64,000 bases of DNA from Branchipolynoe longqiensis (GCA_030323885.1 CM059189.1:44018634-44082633), one strand, 5' to 3'; positions 32,516 through 45,715 are shown, counted from the first letter of the stretch. Numbers and translations: made by a program. Notes: generated by a model not told the origin, from the letters alone.

Positions 32516-34089
32516 TAAAGAGACAGAATGATAAATAATTAAGTTAAAAATGAACTAGAGAAACTTGTTTGTAGTTGGACGGGCCTCTCCAGGTCGGCCG
32601 CGTTCGAACATTTGGCTGTTGGGGTTTTACGTCCTAACATCTTACATGTTCACCTTGCCCACGTCCAGGTGCTCCTTACGCCACGTGACCACGTGACCGA
32701 TGTCAATCACACTGTCCTGCAGTTTGACCACTGACCCAATGACATCACAGTTCTTAAAAAAATGTGTTTTTAATTACGTCACATAGTGACGTCACGGGAT
32801 GCGTCGTGTCATTATATATAGTACGTCGCTCCTAGGAGTGGATTCTAGATAGGATGGATTGAGCGAAGACAGAAACGAGAAGTGGGTTAAGGATAAGAAG
32901 GCGGTGGCAGCGAACAATGACATCATCGAGTTATGATTTACATAGAAGTAAGCAAATCCATGTTCCACGACTACACATCAGATCTAAGAGTGATTTCCGG
33001 TTACAGCAAACAGGGGGGGGGGGGCAGCTACATTGTCACACTGTAAGCACGGCGAAAAAGTCCTCTCAGCGTCATCTTATTTGTTCATACTAAATCTGTT
33101 ATAATATGCACTCTTTTATTTAGTACATACACTTTTTTAATTTCTTGTAAGCATGTGTGGACAATTTTATGCTTATCATTTAAAAAAAAAAATGTCCGGC
33201 TATGCCCCTGGTGAGGTATTATTATCATTATTATTGGACATTTGGCGGACAAACCATCAGCATAAATGGGATAGGTACATATGGTTGTACAATGAATTCA
33301 TTCGCGACTGCTTGAGAGCGATACATGTTTATACGCTGATATATGAATACAGGCATGTATGTCTTAGAAGGTGCCTTTTGTTTTTTGAAGTATGAACCCC
33401 AACTTGCCTTGCTCGTTAGGAGTCTCCTAACATCAGATAATCATTTTCGAAAGCGCTGAAAATTCAGGTGCGGCTTCGCACTTGCTAAAAGTAACTGATG
33501 AATGCTTGGCTTGATGAGGCAACACAAAACTAGGCTTAGTATGACCAATCGACATTTCGGAATCGCTGACCAAGAACACCAGTCAAGGAGTGTGGACGCG
33601 GATCCATTTTCACCAAAATGTAAAATCAGTTAATACAGTTTTTAGGTCTCTATTCAATTCGCCATTGACTGTTCGTTGGAGAGATATGTGATCTCTGTTT
33701 CGACAGTCCTTGTAGGGAGCTGATCATAGATAGACAAGTCACTCATTGTAGGGAACAAAGGACAGACAAGCATTACCTCCTACACATGTTATGTCAACCT
33801 TAACAAAACATGTCTGTGTACACAGACCGTATTCCAGAGGGTGCACTAAGGTAATATGTACACCAGTTAATTAATTACTCCAATTAGTTACCCCAAACAA
33901 TTATTCGTATTCCCTCATTCATGGCATCGCTTGTATTTAACACAAAGTTCTAAACAGTAGCAACTCGCCTTTCTCTAATGCTTTAAATACATTAAATATA
34001 ATGAAATATACCCTCACTACAATTAGATTAGCTTTCATTAGTATCGGTTACAAATATATACCATAGTCAGCCCTCTCCTTGCATCTTCA
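32516..34089. other. unannotated interval downstream of SHANK
   Basis: It contains a SINE-tail scrap (GGGGTTTTACGTCCTAACAT, 32625) and a poly-G run near 33017. No gene or complete repeat is seen. The distal part may include SHANK 3' UTR. Confidence 0.35.
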
Positions 34090-34290
34090 ACATCATCTGT
34101 GTACAACTTACAGCGTCATCAAAGGCCAGTTGCTCTCATACCATGTCTATGTGGTGTGGGAGGTTCAAAATCCCTTGGGTCGGTAAAAATGTAGGCTTGG
34201 GCTTTCTATTGACAATGGTGAAAACAAGTCCATTTAGACTTATCCATGATAGGCAGTATAAATTTTCAATAAAAGTTTCAAGAAAATCTT
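34090..34290 (+). mobile_element. family B SINE fragment in the 3' flank of SHANK
   Basis: TACAACTTACAGCGTCATCA, CCAGTTGCTCTCATACCATG and TCCCTTGGGTCGGTAAAAAT match the bodies at 21540 and 26740 in opposite orientation. The tRNA head is absent. It lies 240 bp beyond the SHANK stop codon, so it could be part of the 3' UTR, antisense to the gene. Confidence 0.75.
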
Positions 34291-34526
34291 TGTTGTCGTT
34301 GTCACCATCCCATCATCATCATCATTATCATCATATATACACGGTTCAATACCATTAAAACGGTGCTAGAGTAAATGCATATCTATTTCAATAAAGATTT
34401 CGACCAGTTCTCATGAGGTTCTGTTACTGGACAATGGATTTGGATTAATGGTTAGTGTAATTTGTAGTTCATTTACTGTGGATAAAACAGGGCCCGCTAT
34501 TCACCATTGCCACCTAAGAGCGTCAA

Positions 34527-37500
34527 CTATGTCCTCATGATGGCTCGCTTTATTGCACGCTCAATGTTCATCCGGTCACTGACCTCAGTGACGCCGATGG
34601 CGATGAGTTCGTTGCGCCCCATTTTCATGAGCTGTTGCCCGGCTATGCTCTTCCGGGCGAAGTTGGTGCTGAGCTTTCCGAGTTGCAGGCTTTCGAGCCA
34701 TTCACACACGTCCACAGTGGACCAGCTGTCTATTGATTTCTCCTGGTAAGCCCGCCGGCGGATTACATGTCGAAGACTCGACACTGGTGTCGGGTTTGGC
34801 AGCGAGACATCGAAACCCATTGGTGGTGGGATGAAGTCTGTTGTTGCCCCACTGACTTCGGCTGGAGGACGGCCATAGTTCAACGTTTTCGGCGGGTCGA
34901 TGACATCGTCAAATCCTGGCGGTGGTGGCGCTCCAATCACCTCTGACTCGTGGTTAATAGTATACGAATTGGAGTGGTGGGACACCCGCGGACTCCCTGC
35001 CCCACCATCCTGCTCTGTCGAGGACAAGGTGGACAGCGTAGACAGCGAGGACACCATACTGACAGCATCCTCAGGCTGTGAAGCTGAACCGACAATAGCA
35101 TTCATCTCTGGTGAGTCGAAGAAGGGTGGCGGCGGAATAAAATCCATCTCGACCACATCAGCGACTACTGATGGTGTAATCTCTAGCTCCTCACGCCCCA
35201 CTAACCTCATTGTGGACACATCACCCTGTTCGCCCACAGCGCTGCCACCATTGTGACGCTGAGCCAGCTTACCCTGAGGGCCGTAATTGCCATCAGGCAG
35301 TCGGCTCCCTGAATTTATCACCCAGCCAACAGTCTCCTGTCCATTACGTGAGTGCCCATTGGAAACGATGTCCAAGTCGGAGCCTATGGCCAGTGGCGGT
35401 GGGACCATGGGAGGCGGAGAGTCATCACCAAACGCAGGCGGCGGAAGGATGGGAGTGCCTTCAGCCCGATATACAGTCTTATTCCCTGTTGCAGCTGGTG
35501 CCTTTTTCAGTTGTACTCTCTGGGACTCAAAGATCTGCGTCCGCTTCACGACAGACTCGGTGTTGGAGGAGTCCATGGTGGCACCATGTATCTCGAGCGA
35601 CTGTCGGTGTTCGAGATTGTCATGGGTGTTTCTGTTATTAGAGTTTGTGTTGACACCCAGAGCCGCAAAGTTACCATACCCATTGCCTAAGTTGCCATTG
35701 CTGTTACCATTGCCATTGCTCTCATAGCTCTTCTGTCTGGCAGCAGCCTTCTGCGCAATGATAGCGGCGAGGTCTCCCATTCCGGGCGAGCTGCCAGCTG
35801 CTGTGCTCGACCCCTTCGCCATTCCCCCAGGACTCCCATTGCTCGCAGGATCTTGCCTTATCGGCGGTGGTGGCGCACATATCTTATTTTTGCCATTCTT
35901 ACTGTCTGTTTCACCCGAATCATCACGCATATGAGAATCCTTCTTCCTCTCCAAAGTGTGCCCAGTCTTCTTCTGCAGCCATTCCTGGCGCGCCTTCTCA
36001 GCCATAGCGGTGAAGTTTGTCGATCCCCCTGCCTGAGCAGCTGAAGCAGTCATAGACTTGGTCTCCTCCAGAGGCCGTTGCACCTCCTCTCGCTTTGCCT
36101 CCATTTTCAATGCTGGACTGCGTACAATTTCGGTTGTGGCTACCGTATCCTCCACCGTTGTCACAGGGGTGGTCTTCGGAGACACCATTGGTGCCTTTAA
36201 CATGCCTCCACTATAAGGTGAGCCAATAACCTCTTTTGGTTTATCACCACTTTTGTACACAGTGGACTGAATCTTCTTGGCTTTCTGCACTTTGTTCTCG
36301 ATACTGTCAGCCATTTTCTCCATATTCTCATTCTCGACAAGGTTCCGTCGACGAGCCACCGCAGCCATTATGGCTGCATGCGTGTCTTCTCTTTGACGGC
36401 TTTCATCCAAGGATTTTTTAATGTGTGGTGGCAACTGCTTCATTGTCGTTGGCTGGGAGGAAGGCGGAGTGCCACCAATAGACGGCGGTGGTGGAGGACC
36501 TGGTGGCGGAGGAGGAGGAGGAGGCGGAGGAGTACTTGACGGCTTCTTCAGAGGAGCTGGCGGGGGATTCCTTTTTTCCTCCTCCTGCCGTTTCTCTCGG
36601 GCAAAGGCAGCAGCCTTTATGGCATTGCCAAAGGCTGAAGTTGGGTTCTCAGCTTTTGGCGTTGTTGGTGTTGATGGTTTTGTCACTGACCTATCAGTCT
36701 CGTCGGCACCATCTTTCTGCTGCCAGCGCTCACGGATTGACTTGACAGATTGCATCTCTGTTTCAACAGATGCTGTTTGTGCCTGAACTGGTGATGTGCG
36801 ACTGGAAGCCGGTACAGAACTTGATAGATGGACATCTGATACAGGACTCTGCTTTCTGATAGCAGTGGCAGATGCAGGTACAGGACTCTGTCTATTTGCG
36901 ACCGGAGTTGGTTTATGAACAACCATAGCTGGATTTTGTCGATTTGCAATGGGAACCGGACTTTGGCGATTCACAACAGGAACTGGACTTTGGCGATGTG
37001 TTAGAGGAACTGGGCTCTGTCGACTTGCGATTATCGCCTCTGTGTGCATCATATGGCTTCTTGATACTGCATCTGCAACAGTTTCATAATCTGGCTCAGG
37101 TTCTGGCTCGTAATATTGAGCATGCGAGGTAGGTGCAGGATGGTGACTGACCTCATTATGCACGCTCGACTGTGCAGCAGCATTAGGGTGATCTAGCATG
37201 AACCGCCTGGCGTTTTCATGCACTGAATCATGAGAATGAGGTTGGCTGGAAGCATCTGAAGCTATCACATATTGGTCCTTCCTCATCTGTACAGAAGACA
37301 TGGGTGGGGGGCGGCCATAGTGGTCAGGTGAGGAGGACATACTAGACGATGATGAGACTGAGTGTGAAATTCGTGCTGGCTGAACTGCCCCTGGTGGCGG
37401 TGCCGCGGGTTCTTTGCTCAGCTTTGCCAGCGCGCCAGGCCGGAAGCTGGATTCATACATCTGCCGCCGGAGTGCTTGCTGGGCCGCAATTTGCTCAGAC

Positions 37501-38233
37501 ACATTTGCATAGGTCGGCTGTTCCACAGTGATGCAAACCAACTCGCCTGCTCCTGGCACTGCAGGCGGTGGATGGCTTGGTGGCGGTGGGATGCTGTCCC
37601 CACTCTGCGACGAATTCGCAGAGGGAGGGCGAGGCGGTGGCTCACGTGGATGATGTGGAATTGCTGAATTGTTGTCAGCAAAGGCATGCCGATCGCGGTG
37701 TTCAGGCTTCAGTGGGATGGCATACAGAACTTCTTCACCGCCATTTGAGGCATTAGTGTGCTGGGGGGTGTACACCACCCGGCCATCATCAGTTGTGTGC
37801 ATAGCATCCTGGATGACCACCCTGGTGACATGCGGAGCATGAATTCCTTGTTGCTGGGTCGGCATTGGCACCAAACTTGGGGTGCTTCGAGCTCGCGAAA
37901 GACTTGTAGTGCTGTTCGCTGGAGAGGCACGGCCTCTCATACGTGCTGCCTTCAACTCCGCGGGACTTGCATAGCCTTTTGGTGGTAGAACAACCAGTGG
38001 CTTTGCTTCTGGTGAGGGCATATCATGTGGGGTGTCTCCCTGTCGTGCAAATATGTCCTCTAATTCAATAGTGGTTAGTCGCTTGCCACTGTGTCGCGAC
38101 CGTATTGATGCGGTCTTGTTATTGGGATCTACACCGCGGTGAGCCGCAGCAGCATCGAGGGCTGAAGTGGTGGCGTGTGGTCCCAAACTCCTTGCGTCCT
38201 CATCGTATAGCATCAAGGTACGGTCGAGACGCT
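34527..38233 (-). CDS. SHANK: SHANK-type scaffold, terminal exon: proline-rich region, PPxxF motifs, SAM domain
   Basis: This is the C-terminal 1234 residues of a postsynaptic scaffold. The acceptor is TTTTTTGTCATGTTGCAG, and the exon starts with two codon bases, matching the phase-1 end of the upstream exon. Near the start, RHSGKRLTTIELEDIFARQG is equivalent to the vertebrate SHANK segment before the proline-rich region. A long disordered part follows with poly-proline (plus-strand 36477-36540), SPVP repeats (QSPVPxxxR, 36880-37020) and helical bits such as DLAAIIAQKAAARQKSYE. Four PPxxF sites (PPPAF, PPPFF, PPPGF, PPMGF, at 35.4-34.8 kb) fit Homer EVH1 binding. LSTLSTLSS lies between them. 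The last 65 residues are a SAM domain (WSTVDVCEWLESLQLG to DRMNIERAIKRAI), which in SHANKs polymerises into sheets. The stop is TAG at 34527. Confidence 0.93.
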
Positions 38234-38979
38234 CTGCAACATGACAAAAAACAGGTCAGTAACATTTAGACTGTAGAGACTGGGAGCACAAATACTGAGA
38301 TCAGAAAAACACAAGAGATCAGAAAAATTAGAATACACAATAACATCAATTTGAAATTACAAAATGAAACACCTCTAAGCGAATTCGATACACTTCTGCG
38401 ATTAAAATAGTTCAATATCAAAGAGCAACTATGTCATATAAGTTCGGAAGGACCTACATGGTCAAATTGAAAATGTTGGGACGATACGGACTATCGATCT
38501 ATTTCATTACATCTAGGGCTATGCCTACACACAAAGATAGATCTGTATTGACTTTCCGTATAAAGCTCCGCCTGTGTTAGCAAACTATATGATTTTTCAT
38601 CCACCACCACTTGCTAGCTGTATTTAAATTATGCACATTTCTAGATGAAGCAAAAGGTCCCAATCTATGTCTCTGCCAATCTACATAACAACCAGCCTAC
38701 AATATTGACTAATTAACCTATGAAATAGCACCAAGCCCTCAATGAAACATACGCTCAGTAAGTAAATGTAAGTAGGTAAATGTACACAAATGACGTGTGT
38801 GTGTATTATCAGTTTGGCATATGCAGCTATCTTAGCGGTATTCATGAAATATGGTTACTGCATGTACGAGTACATCAACACTAAGAAATTAAAAAAGCAA
38901 ATGGTAAGTAATTGTGATTTTAGTTGAGCCCATAGAGGTACGTGGTGTAATGTATGTATGACGCGACAGTAAACTAGTA

Positions 38980-39168
38980 CAGTAAAACCTCTCTAAATCG
39001 ACCGACCATGGGCCCGACATAGTCCATTTAGGGAGGGGGTCGGTTTAGGGAGTTTTTTTTTTATAGCTACAATGATATTGTATGGGCAATCACTTGGGAC
39101 CCAAATAAAGCGATCGATATAAGGGAGAGGTCGATCTGTCGAGGTAGTTGGTTAGAGAGGTTTTACTG
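38980..39168. mobile_element. pogo-like MITE, 189 bp, in SHANK intron
   Basis: The ends CAGTAAAACCTCTCTAAATC and GTTAGAGAGGTTTTACTG are flanked by TA. The interior matches 22812-23004 in the same orientation. Confidence 0.88.
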
Positions 39169-39869
39169 TATAAAGATTACACTAGATGGCAGTCAGGTGA
39201 TTGGCTGACACGGAGTCTTTTCTGTAGACAAATTCCAGTCTCAGCAAATCACTTGTTATTCCACCCATCTTCCTTCGAGACCCTTGCGAACCATCATTTA
39301 CGACAAGTAGACTAACGCGACTAAAGGAAGAAACTAAGTAAACACTAGCTGGATACAACTGTAACTGGGTTGGGTAGTCTTCGATTCAAAGACTTAAGTC
39401 ACCGACCCCTAGCCTTCCCAAAGCAATGCATCCTCTTATTACCATAAGAAAAGTTCTGTATTATATTCCTATGTGAATTTGATAAATTTCTGTGGTGCTA
39501 ATGAACCACTTTGCTTCAAAAAGATTCATTTTGTAATTTGTTTAAATGTAGGAAAATTGCATTAATTCTTTTTTCAATTTAAGCCTGCTTAAATGAACAA
39601 ACTAAAAGCTAACTCTTCTCTTCCCCCATAAAATATGCAGACTTAGAAAATCAATGTAGCAATTACTCAAGTATATTCTAATAAACATGAGAACAGTATA
39701 ATCACCTCACATAAGGTTCAGATGTACACTGGACTCAGCTACTACAAAGGCTAATTAATGCTCATGGTTGTTGATAAGCACTCTGCACTGAAAGGTAGAA
39801 CTGATCGCTTTGTCTGACAAATTAATGTGCGCTTAGTCCCACACTGTAAACCCCTGCGATCATACTTAG

Positions 39870-40194
39870 AGCTGCATAGTCCGATGAAAACATCAAATTT
39901 TCAAAACCAAAGCAATTAACTAAATTTGATTCTACATATCTAACTTAGATACTGGTGCACTTATTAAACATGTGCTGCCACACAGAAACGAATACTGAGG
40001 CAATTGAATAGAACCTGTTACTGCAGAAGGCTATGGTGTCAGAGTTTTGGCAAGCTTGCCAAAATTAATTTGGCATGGTTGCACTTCAAATATCTCAAAA
40101 GCTAGCCACTTAAAGTAAGGTACATTATAACGATCAATCTAATATATTTATCTCAGAAAATGTTAGAAACACAAAAGCATCGGACTATGCAACT
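39870..40194. mobile_element. TTAA-flanked MITE, copy 2
   Basis: The ends AGCTGCATAGTCCGATG and CATCGGACTATGCAACT are present. The right border is TTAA and the left is TTAG, a one-base change. The interior matches copies at 3698 (inverted) and 63392. Confidence 0.85.
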
Positions 40195-40499
40195 TTAACA
40201 TACAAACTCTTTCCGTGTCTAGTGAAATAATAAGCCAATCAGTGATGGAGCTGGTGACTAACTACACAAATGGCACAATTGGATTTTGTTAGCTTCTCAT
40301 CTCCCATTATAGATTCCTGTCAATAACCCATTCTCTATGCTGATATCCATTACCATGACCAGCCGCCAGTCGGATAAATCCATATTAGACCAGCCCCAGT
40401 CTTATATCACAGTCTTGATGTTTAGACAGTTCTTTGTTGAGATACTTTGAAAGTAAAGGTCCTGGTACTCAAAACTGTTCAGATTGCGTTTTAGTTTAA

Positions 40500-40780
40500 A
40501 AACGCACTCCACTACCTAATATGGGGATTCAATCCCTCGGCTCTCTGCAATGTGCATCAACCTAGTGTCAGCTCAGTCAATGCACATTCAATTAGGTACC
40601 ATACTCTATGTCTAGCCCCTCCTCCCACGTGACCGATGGCGCCGCCATCAGCACGAACCCAAACCGGGACACTTTACTGTGTTATTCGCGCCCGAGATTA
40701 AGATTATTATTCTTTTAGGCTAGGGCATCATATTCCCTATGCCAGAGAATATATTTATCTCAACCCACTCATCTATCTTG
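40500..40780. repeat. decayed dispersed repeat shared with about 13930-14580
   Basis: CCGATGGCGCCGCCATCAGC, ACCCAAACCGGGACAC and ATATTCCCTATGCCAGAGAA resemble pieces scattered at 13930-14580. No ends are visible. Confidence 0.4.
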
Positions 40781-41029
40781 TCTCTTATTTGTACTGTAGG
40801 CGGTCATTATGTATAATGACATTAGCAACCCATCATTGTCCGACATCACAACCCGCCCTCGTCCTCCCCGGAAAGTTAATTGAAGCTAATTAAGTATTAG
40901 CATAGGACTCTATTTGGTTGATGATGCACAATATAAAATAAATAAATAAAAATAATTGGGGAAGCATTATCACTTATTGTTAATTACCTCAATAAAGTTG
41001 ACCTATGATCGATTTGACAAGACACATTA

Positions 41030-41800
41030 CCATAGAAATACCTTCGATGCAGTCTGATTGACAGCCGCATTATCGTCTTTTTTTTAGTTATCCCATAGCA
41101 GTCTACGCATGATAGGTTTGATGAGGCACATTGCCAGAGAAACACCTTCGATAGTCACTGATTGAGAGCCGCATAATCAATTATTGACAGCTACCCCAAA
41201 GCAGTTTACCCCTGATAGATTTCACAAGGCACATTCATTACCAGAGAAACACCTTCGATACAGTCACTGATTGAGAGCCGTATTATCAGTCATCGACAGT
41301 TACCCCAAAAGCAGTTTACCCCTGATAGCTTTCACAAGGCACATAACCATAGAAAAACCTTCAATACAATTGCTGATTGATAGCCACTTAATCAGTTATT
41401 GGCAGTTACCGCAAACAGTTTACCCCCGATAGATTTGACAAGGCACATTACCATAGAAACACCTTCGATACAGTCACTGATTGAGAGCTGCATTATCACT
41501 TATTGACAGTTACCCCGAAGCAGTTTACCCTCAATAGATTTGACAAGGCACATTACCATAGAAACACCTTCGATATAGTCACTGATTGAGAGCCGCATTA
41601 TCACTCATTGACAGTTACCCCAAAGCAGTTTACCCCCTATAGATTTGCCAAGGCATATTGCTCTATAAACACATTCAAGTATGTCACTGATAAATCAGCT
41701 ACCCCAAAGCAGTTTAACCCCGATAGAACAACGCATGCCGCTCTCGAAACACATTCAATTCTGTCGCTGATGAAACAGTAGTTTACCCCTGATAGAGTTG
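41030..41800. repeat. tandem repeat, about 105-110-bp unit, 7-8 copies
   Basis: CAGTTTACCCCTGATAGATT, AAGGCACATTACCATAGAAA, CACCTTCGATACAGTCACTG and GAGAGCCGCATTATCA recur in order. The array stops about 70 bp from the donor site of the small SHANK exon. Confidence 0.9.
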
Positions 41801-41871
41801 ACAAGCACACCAGCTTCTCCTGAAGCTACCCACACCCAAGAGATAGCTGGTGACCCAGTGAGAGTGCATAC

Positions 41872-41973
41872 CTAGTTCTGCGAGACTGTCCAGCATGGAC
41901 TTGGCCTTGCCTGCCCCTATGCTGGTGAGGGAGGTGTGCGGATGTCGCTTCGGGGGAGCCGGAGCCCGGAGTG
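41872..41973 (-). CDS. SHANK: SHANK small exon after the PDZ (PPKR/SKSM-like linker)
   Basis: This 102-bp exon encodes APAPPKRHPH, then TSLTSIGAGKAKSMLDSLAE. It is equivalent to the vertebrate SHANK sequence just C-terminal to the PDZ (PPPPKR, then KSM and LEEL). The acceptor is TGAATTCAG, the donor CTAG|GTATGC. It both begins and ends in phase 1 and so keeps the frame from the PDZ exon to the terminal exon. Being a multiple of three, it could be skipped without a frameshift. The polypyrimidine tract is weak. Confidence 0.85.
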
Positions 41974-42882
41974 CTGAATTCACATACCACCCACCATTAG
42001 ATTGCAACAACACACATACAACTACACCCCACACACTTGCCAGGTCCCAGCCGAACTGATGATGCTCCAAGGAGTTTGGTATTGAGGAGAGGGAAGTTTC
42101 AATTTGGATTTTTATTTTGTTAATGTAGGCAAACAGATATTTTGAAATATTCCCTCCAAAATATCCTTTGTGTATTTTTTTTTTAAGTAGGGAGAGGAAA
42201 ATAATGTTTTCATACATTTTTTCTTTATTACACAAGGATAGGACATTTATCCTTGGCTATTCTTTCTTAATTTTGCTGGTATGACAGGCAACACCAATCG
42301 CGGCTAATTAAACTTACGATAATTTAAAATAATAGCAGTCTCCAATTCTAAGCACTCTGACGAACTGAAATACTTCGTAGTACAAACTACTATTTAATAT
42401 TTCAAGGAGGGCAGTGGGGGAGGGGCTTAGGATTGGGGACTGCTATTATTCAAAATTTCCCTAAGTTTAATCGACTGCATTGATGTTGTCTGTCATACTG
42501 GGATGAAGAAATAATAGCGTGTGATAAATATTGTCCTGTCAGATGCAAAATTGAATAATTAATTGAAAAGAAAATTGTGCAGGCAACTTTCTGCCAGTTT
42601 AAAAATATTTTTGTTAATATATATATTTTTTAAAGATGTCCTCAACAATCCAATTTTGTGCAGAGAAAATTGATCCAGATAATGCAGTGCCCTAAGTTGG
42701 TTGGTAACCGCTATTGAAATCCCAGGGAACAACAACGACTGAGACCCGGCTGTGAGGGGGGAAATTACAGCATGATGGAAAGCAATGTAGAGCATGCAAC
42801 AACTGGATACGACAACATGCAGGGGACAAACACTCAAAAGAACCCAACTTCATTAGTGACACTCTAATATCGTCACCCTTTA

Positions 42883-43542
42883 AAGCCGCATACTCCGATG
42901 AAAGCATAAAATTCCCAAACCGAAAGCAAATCTAGATTTGATTCTACCTATCTAACTAGCACGTCAAGCTAAGCTGCAGCAGTAATAGATTCTAGCCATA
43001 GTGTCCCAGTCAGACTATGGCTTGCGACCACTGGTAACCATTTTGCGACCTCTTTGTGACCAAAAGGCTGACTGGTCGCCAAACAGTCGCCTAATGATCA
43101 CCAACACTAAAAGTGGCCGCCGACCTCCTTGTGGCCAAAATGGTTGCCTGGAGATCGTGAGCGGTCGGCGAGCATTCGCCAACCGATCGCCGACCATTGT
43201 ATTTCACGCCTTTTTTTTTGCTTTGGTCGCAATGTCGTCAGCTTTTGGTCGCAAGCCTCAGTGTGACTGAGGCCTTAGATACTGGTACCATTATTAAACA
43301 TTTATTGTTGTGTAGAAGGGAACCACAAAGTCAATTTAATAGAATCTATTACTGCTGCAGCCTAGCTTGAGGCGCTTGCCAAAATTAATTTACCATATTT
43401 GCACTTCAAATATCTCCAAAGGTAGCCATTTAAAATAACAGTTACTTCAATCTAATATAAGATAGATTATAAAAATCAACCTAATATATTTTTTATCTAA
43501 ATAAAAATTACAGAAACCCAAAACCATCAGACTATGCAACTT
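42883..43542. mobile_element. TTAA-flanked MITE, copy 3, interrupted
   Basis: The ends AGCCGCATACTCCGATG and ATCAGACTATGCAACT have TTAA on the left and TTTTAA on the right. The interior is split by the element at about 42996-43275. A short segment at 42956-42993 repeats, inverted, the CTATTACTGCTGCAGCCTAG stretch at 43346. Confidence 0.8.
42996..43275. mobile_element. nested PIF/Harbinger-like element, GGTCGC array
   Basis: The left end AGTGTCCCAGTCAGACTATG and right end CTCAGTGTGACTGAGGCCT are related to the GTCACACT-type ends, and both sides carry TAG. The interior repeats CTTGCGACC, GTGACCAAAAG and GGTCGCC words. Exact left boundary is uncertain by a few bases. Confidence 0.7.
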
Positions 43543-43673
43543 TTAAGATTCTTTTGTATGAATGCAGCAACGATAATAATTGTTTAACTATCACCGGGAT
43601 TAAATCTAAAACTTATCTCATGAAATTATGTTCTTTAAAATATGCAAACCCCACCTCTTTTGTTGTATACTGA

Positions 43674-43857
43674 AACCCCGATTTAACGCGGCCTCATTTG
43701 AATCGAATTTAGATATTATGCAATGAGTCTTTGGCCTCAGAATTCTTTAATTCAAAGGCAATTCAATAAGCTGAACCCCAATTTAGCGCGACACAGCTGT
43801 TTTCGCGATGACTTGTTATGGACCCCAACGGTCGCGTTTTAACAGGGTCTCACTGTA
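43674..43857. mobile_element. pogo-like MITE, TTTAACGCG subtype
   Basis: ACTGAAACCCCGATTTAACG and the right part CGCGTTTTAACAGGGTCTCA then CTG form the ends in TA-rich flanks. A similar left end (CAGTGAGCCCCCATTATAAC) occurs at 54351. Confidence 0.6.
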
Positions 43858-44248
43858 TATATATATATATGCTAATTGAGGGGAACATGATGAATCCTTG
43901 ATTAACCATAAAAGGTGGGCAAATGGTCTTAGTCTGATACTTCCAGCATAAACCAATGATCAGAGGGCTCGATCATTAAGGGAAGCCAAATATCCTGAAT
44001 AAAGCTAGGACTGAATAAAATTGTTTAAATATGAATTAAAAATACTACAAAGTCACGTCTCTTAAAAAAGTAATACTTGACAAGCTATTAAACCATGCTG
44101 CATGTTTAATAAAAATATAAAAAATCGTGTTACAAAGGCAACTGTTTCGTAAACAATGTTGCATATAACAATCATTTTGGACAATTTTATTTTCTTAATT
44201 AAAAAATCCAAAGGAAACTGCTAGGGTGAATATAGCATGAATAATTAA

Positions 44249-44584
44249 AGCGGCATAGTCTGATGAAAACATTAAACTTATTAAACCAAAACGCTCATCT
44301 AGATTTGATTCTACATATATGTAACTTAGATACTGGTGCACTCATTACACATTTGTTTCTGTATATAAGGGAAAATACCAAGTCAATTTAATAGAATCTG
44401 TTACTGCTGAAGCCGATGGTGATAGCAGCTATGACGTGGAGATAAATATTAATTTGGCATGCTTGCACTTTAAAAGCTAAAAAGTTGGCCAGTTAAAATA
44501 AAAGTTACTTCAAATTAATTAAAATCCAGTAGATTACACCGATCAACAAATGACAGAAACTCAAAAACCATTGGACTATGCAAA
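44249..44584. mobile_element. TTAA-flanked MITE, copy 4
   Basis: The left end AGCGGCATAGTCTGATG follows TTAA. The right end TTGGACTATGCAAA precedes TTAA. The interior is family-typical and diverged. Confidence 0.8.
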
Positions 44585-45684
44585 TTAAATTTCTAGCAAA
44601 ATGAAGACAGAATTTCAGGTTCTATTAATTGGATTCTTTTTGGTATATATATATATATAAGCAATTTGAAGTACCCTCAGTTGGTTGCTTACAGTAATAA
44701 AACTATTCTGAGTTTAAATTTTTTTTCTTTTTGCTGACAGGTGGCGTAGGTAGTGACATTGACATTGACAGTACAGAAACCTACATGTCTACAATTAAAT
44801 CAAGCTTCAATACTGACAGCATGGCGAGGTAGCCACACTACTATATAGCATAGCATAAACACATACAAGTGACTGTACAAGGACATTACGTGAAGCACTG
44901 TTAGTAAGTAGGCTAAATAACACGAGGCTAATTAATAGATAGTTAGGACATGCAAGGCAAGCCACAGTTTCGGACATGGCACACTATTCTTTTCTTCATA
45001 TTTTCAAATCTAATTATTTTTTACTACAAACGAAAATCAAACATGAATAATAATTTTGTTTTGACTCAGTACATTATTGAAATATATAAACAGCTTAGAT
45101 TAAGTTTGTCTTTTTAAACACTAGTATAATAATAATACTCTTGCTTTGAAATTGAATGGAAAATAAATAGGATAAAGACTTCCTTTATTAGAAACCAATT
45201 GTGGTGGCTTGAGATAGCTTACTCATACTAAAATGGAAAACACTGTTATTTAAATAGATATCGATATGTAAAGACAATTCGAAATTTAAGCAAATAAAAA
45301 AAAGATGTGCAACTCTCTTTTTGAAAAAGAACCACACCCAAAACACTTGAATGTGAATATCTTCCTTATCTGATACAAATTAGTCAACAATTTTTATACT
45401 TATACAAACTTGTTTTTGTCTTGGTAGAACTTTGTATTTGCCAATCACAATAAATGACATTGACCCCTTTAAAAAAAGAAAAGTTTGGAAAGGTTGGCCA
45501 ATTTCTGTTTTCAAACAGGGTACCATTGTAGAACTACACTAACTAATAGTAGTATCCATTAAAAGGAGAAAGAGAAACATGTAGCTGAAATAAAATGTTT
45601 CTCTACTTTCAGAAGTAAAATGGAGTGTCATGAGCGAAAGCATGTAAGAAGAACCACTAATACATAGACGACAGGAGAGGGCGG

Positions 45685-45715
<31 letters not shown>

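Larger units (their letters stand above)
38234..41871 (-). other. SHANK intron between the linker exon and the terminal exon
   Basis: The donor is G|GTATGC after 41872 and the acceptor GCAG before 38233, and the phases match. The intron contains a pogo-like MITE, a TTAA MITE and a tandem array of about 110-bp units. Confidence 0.75.
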
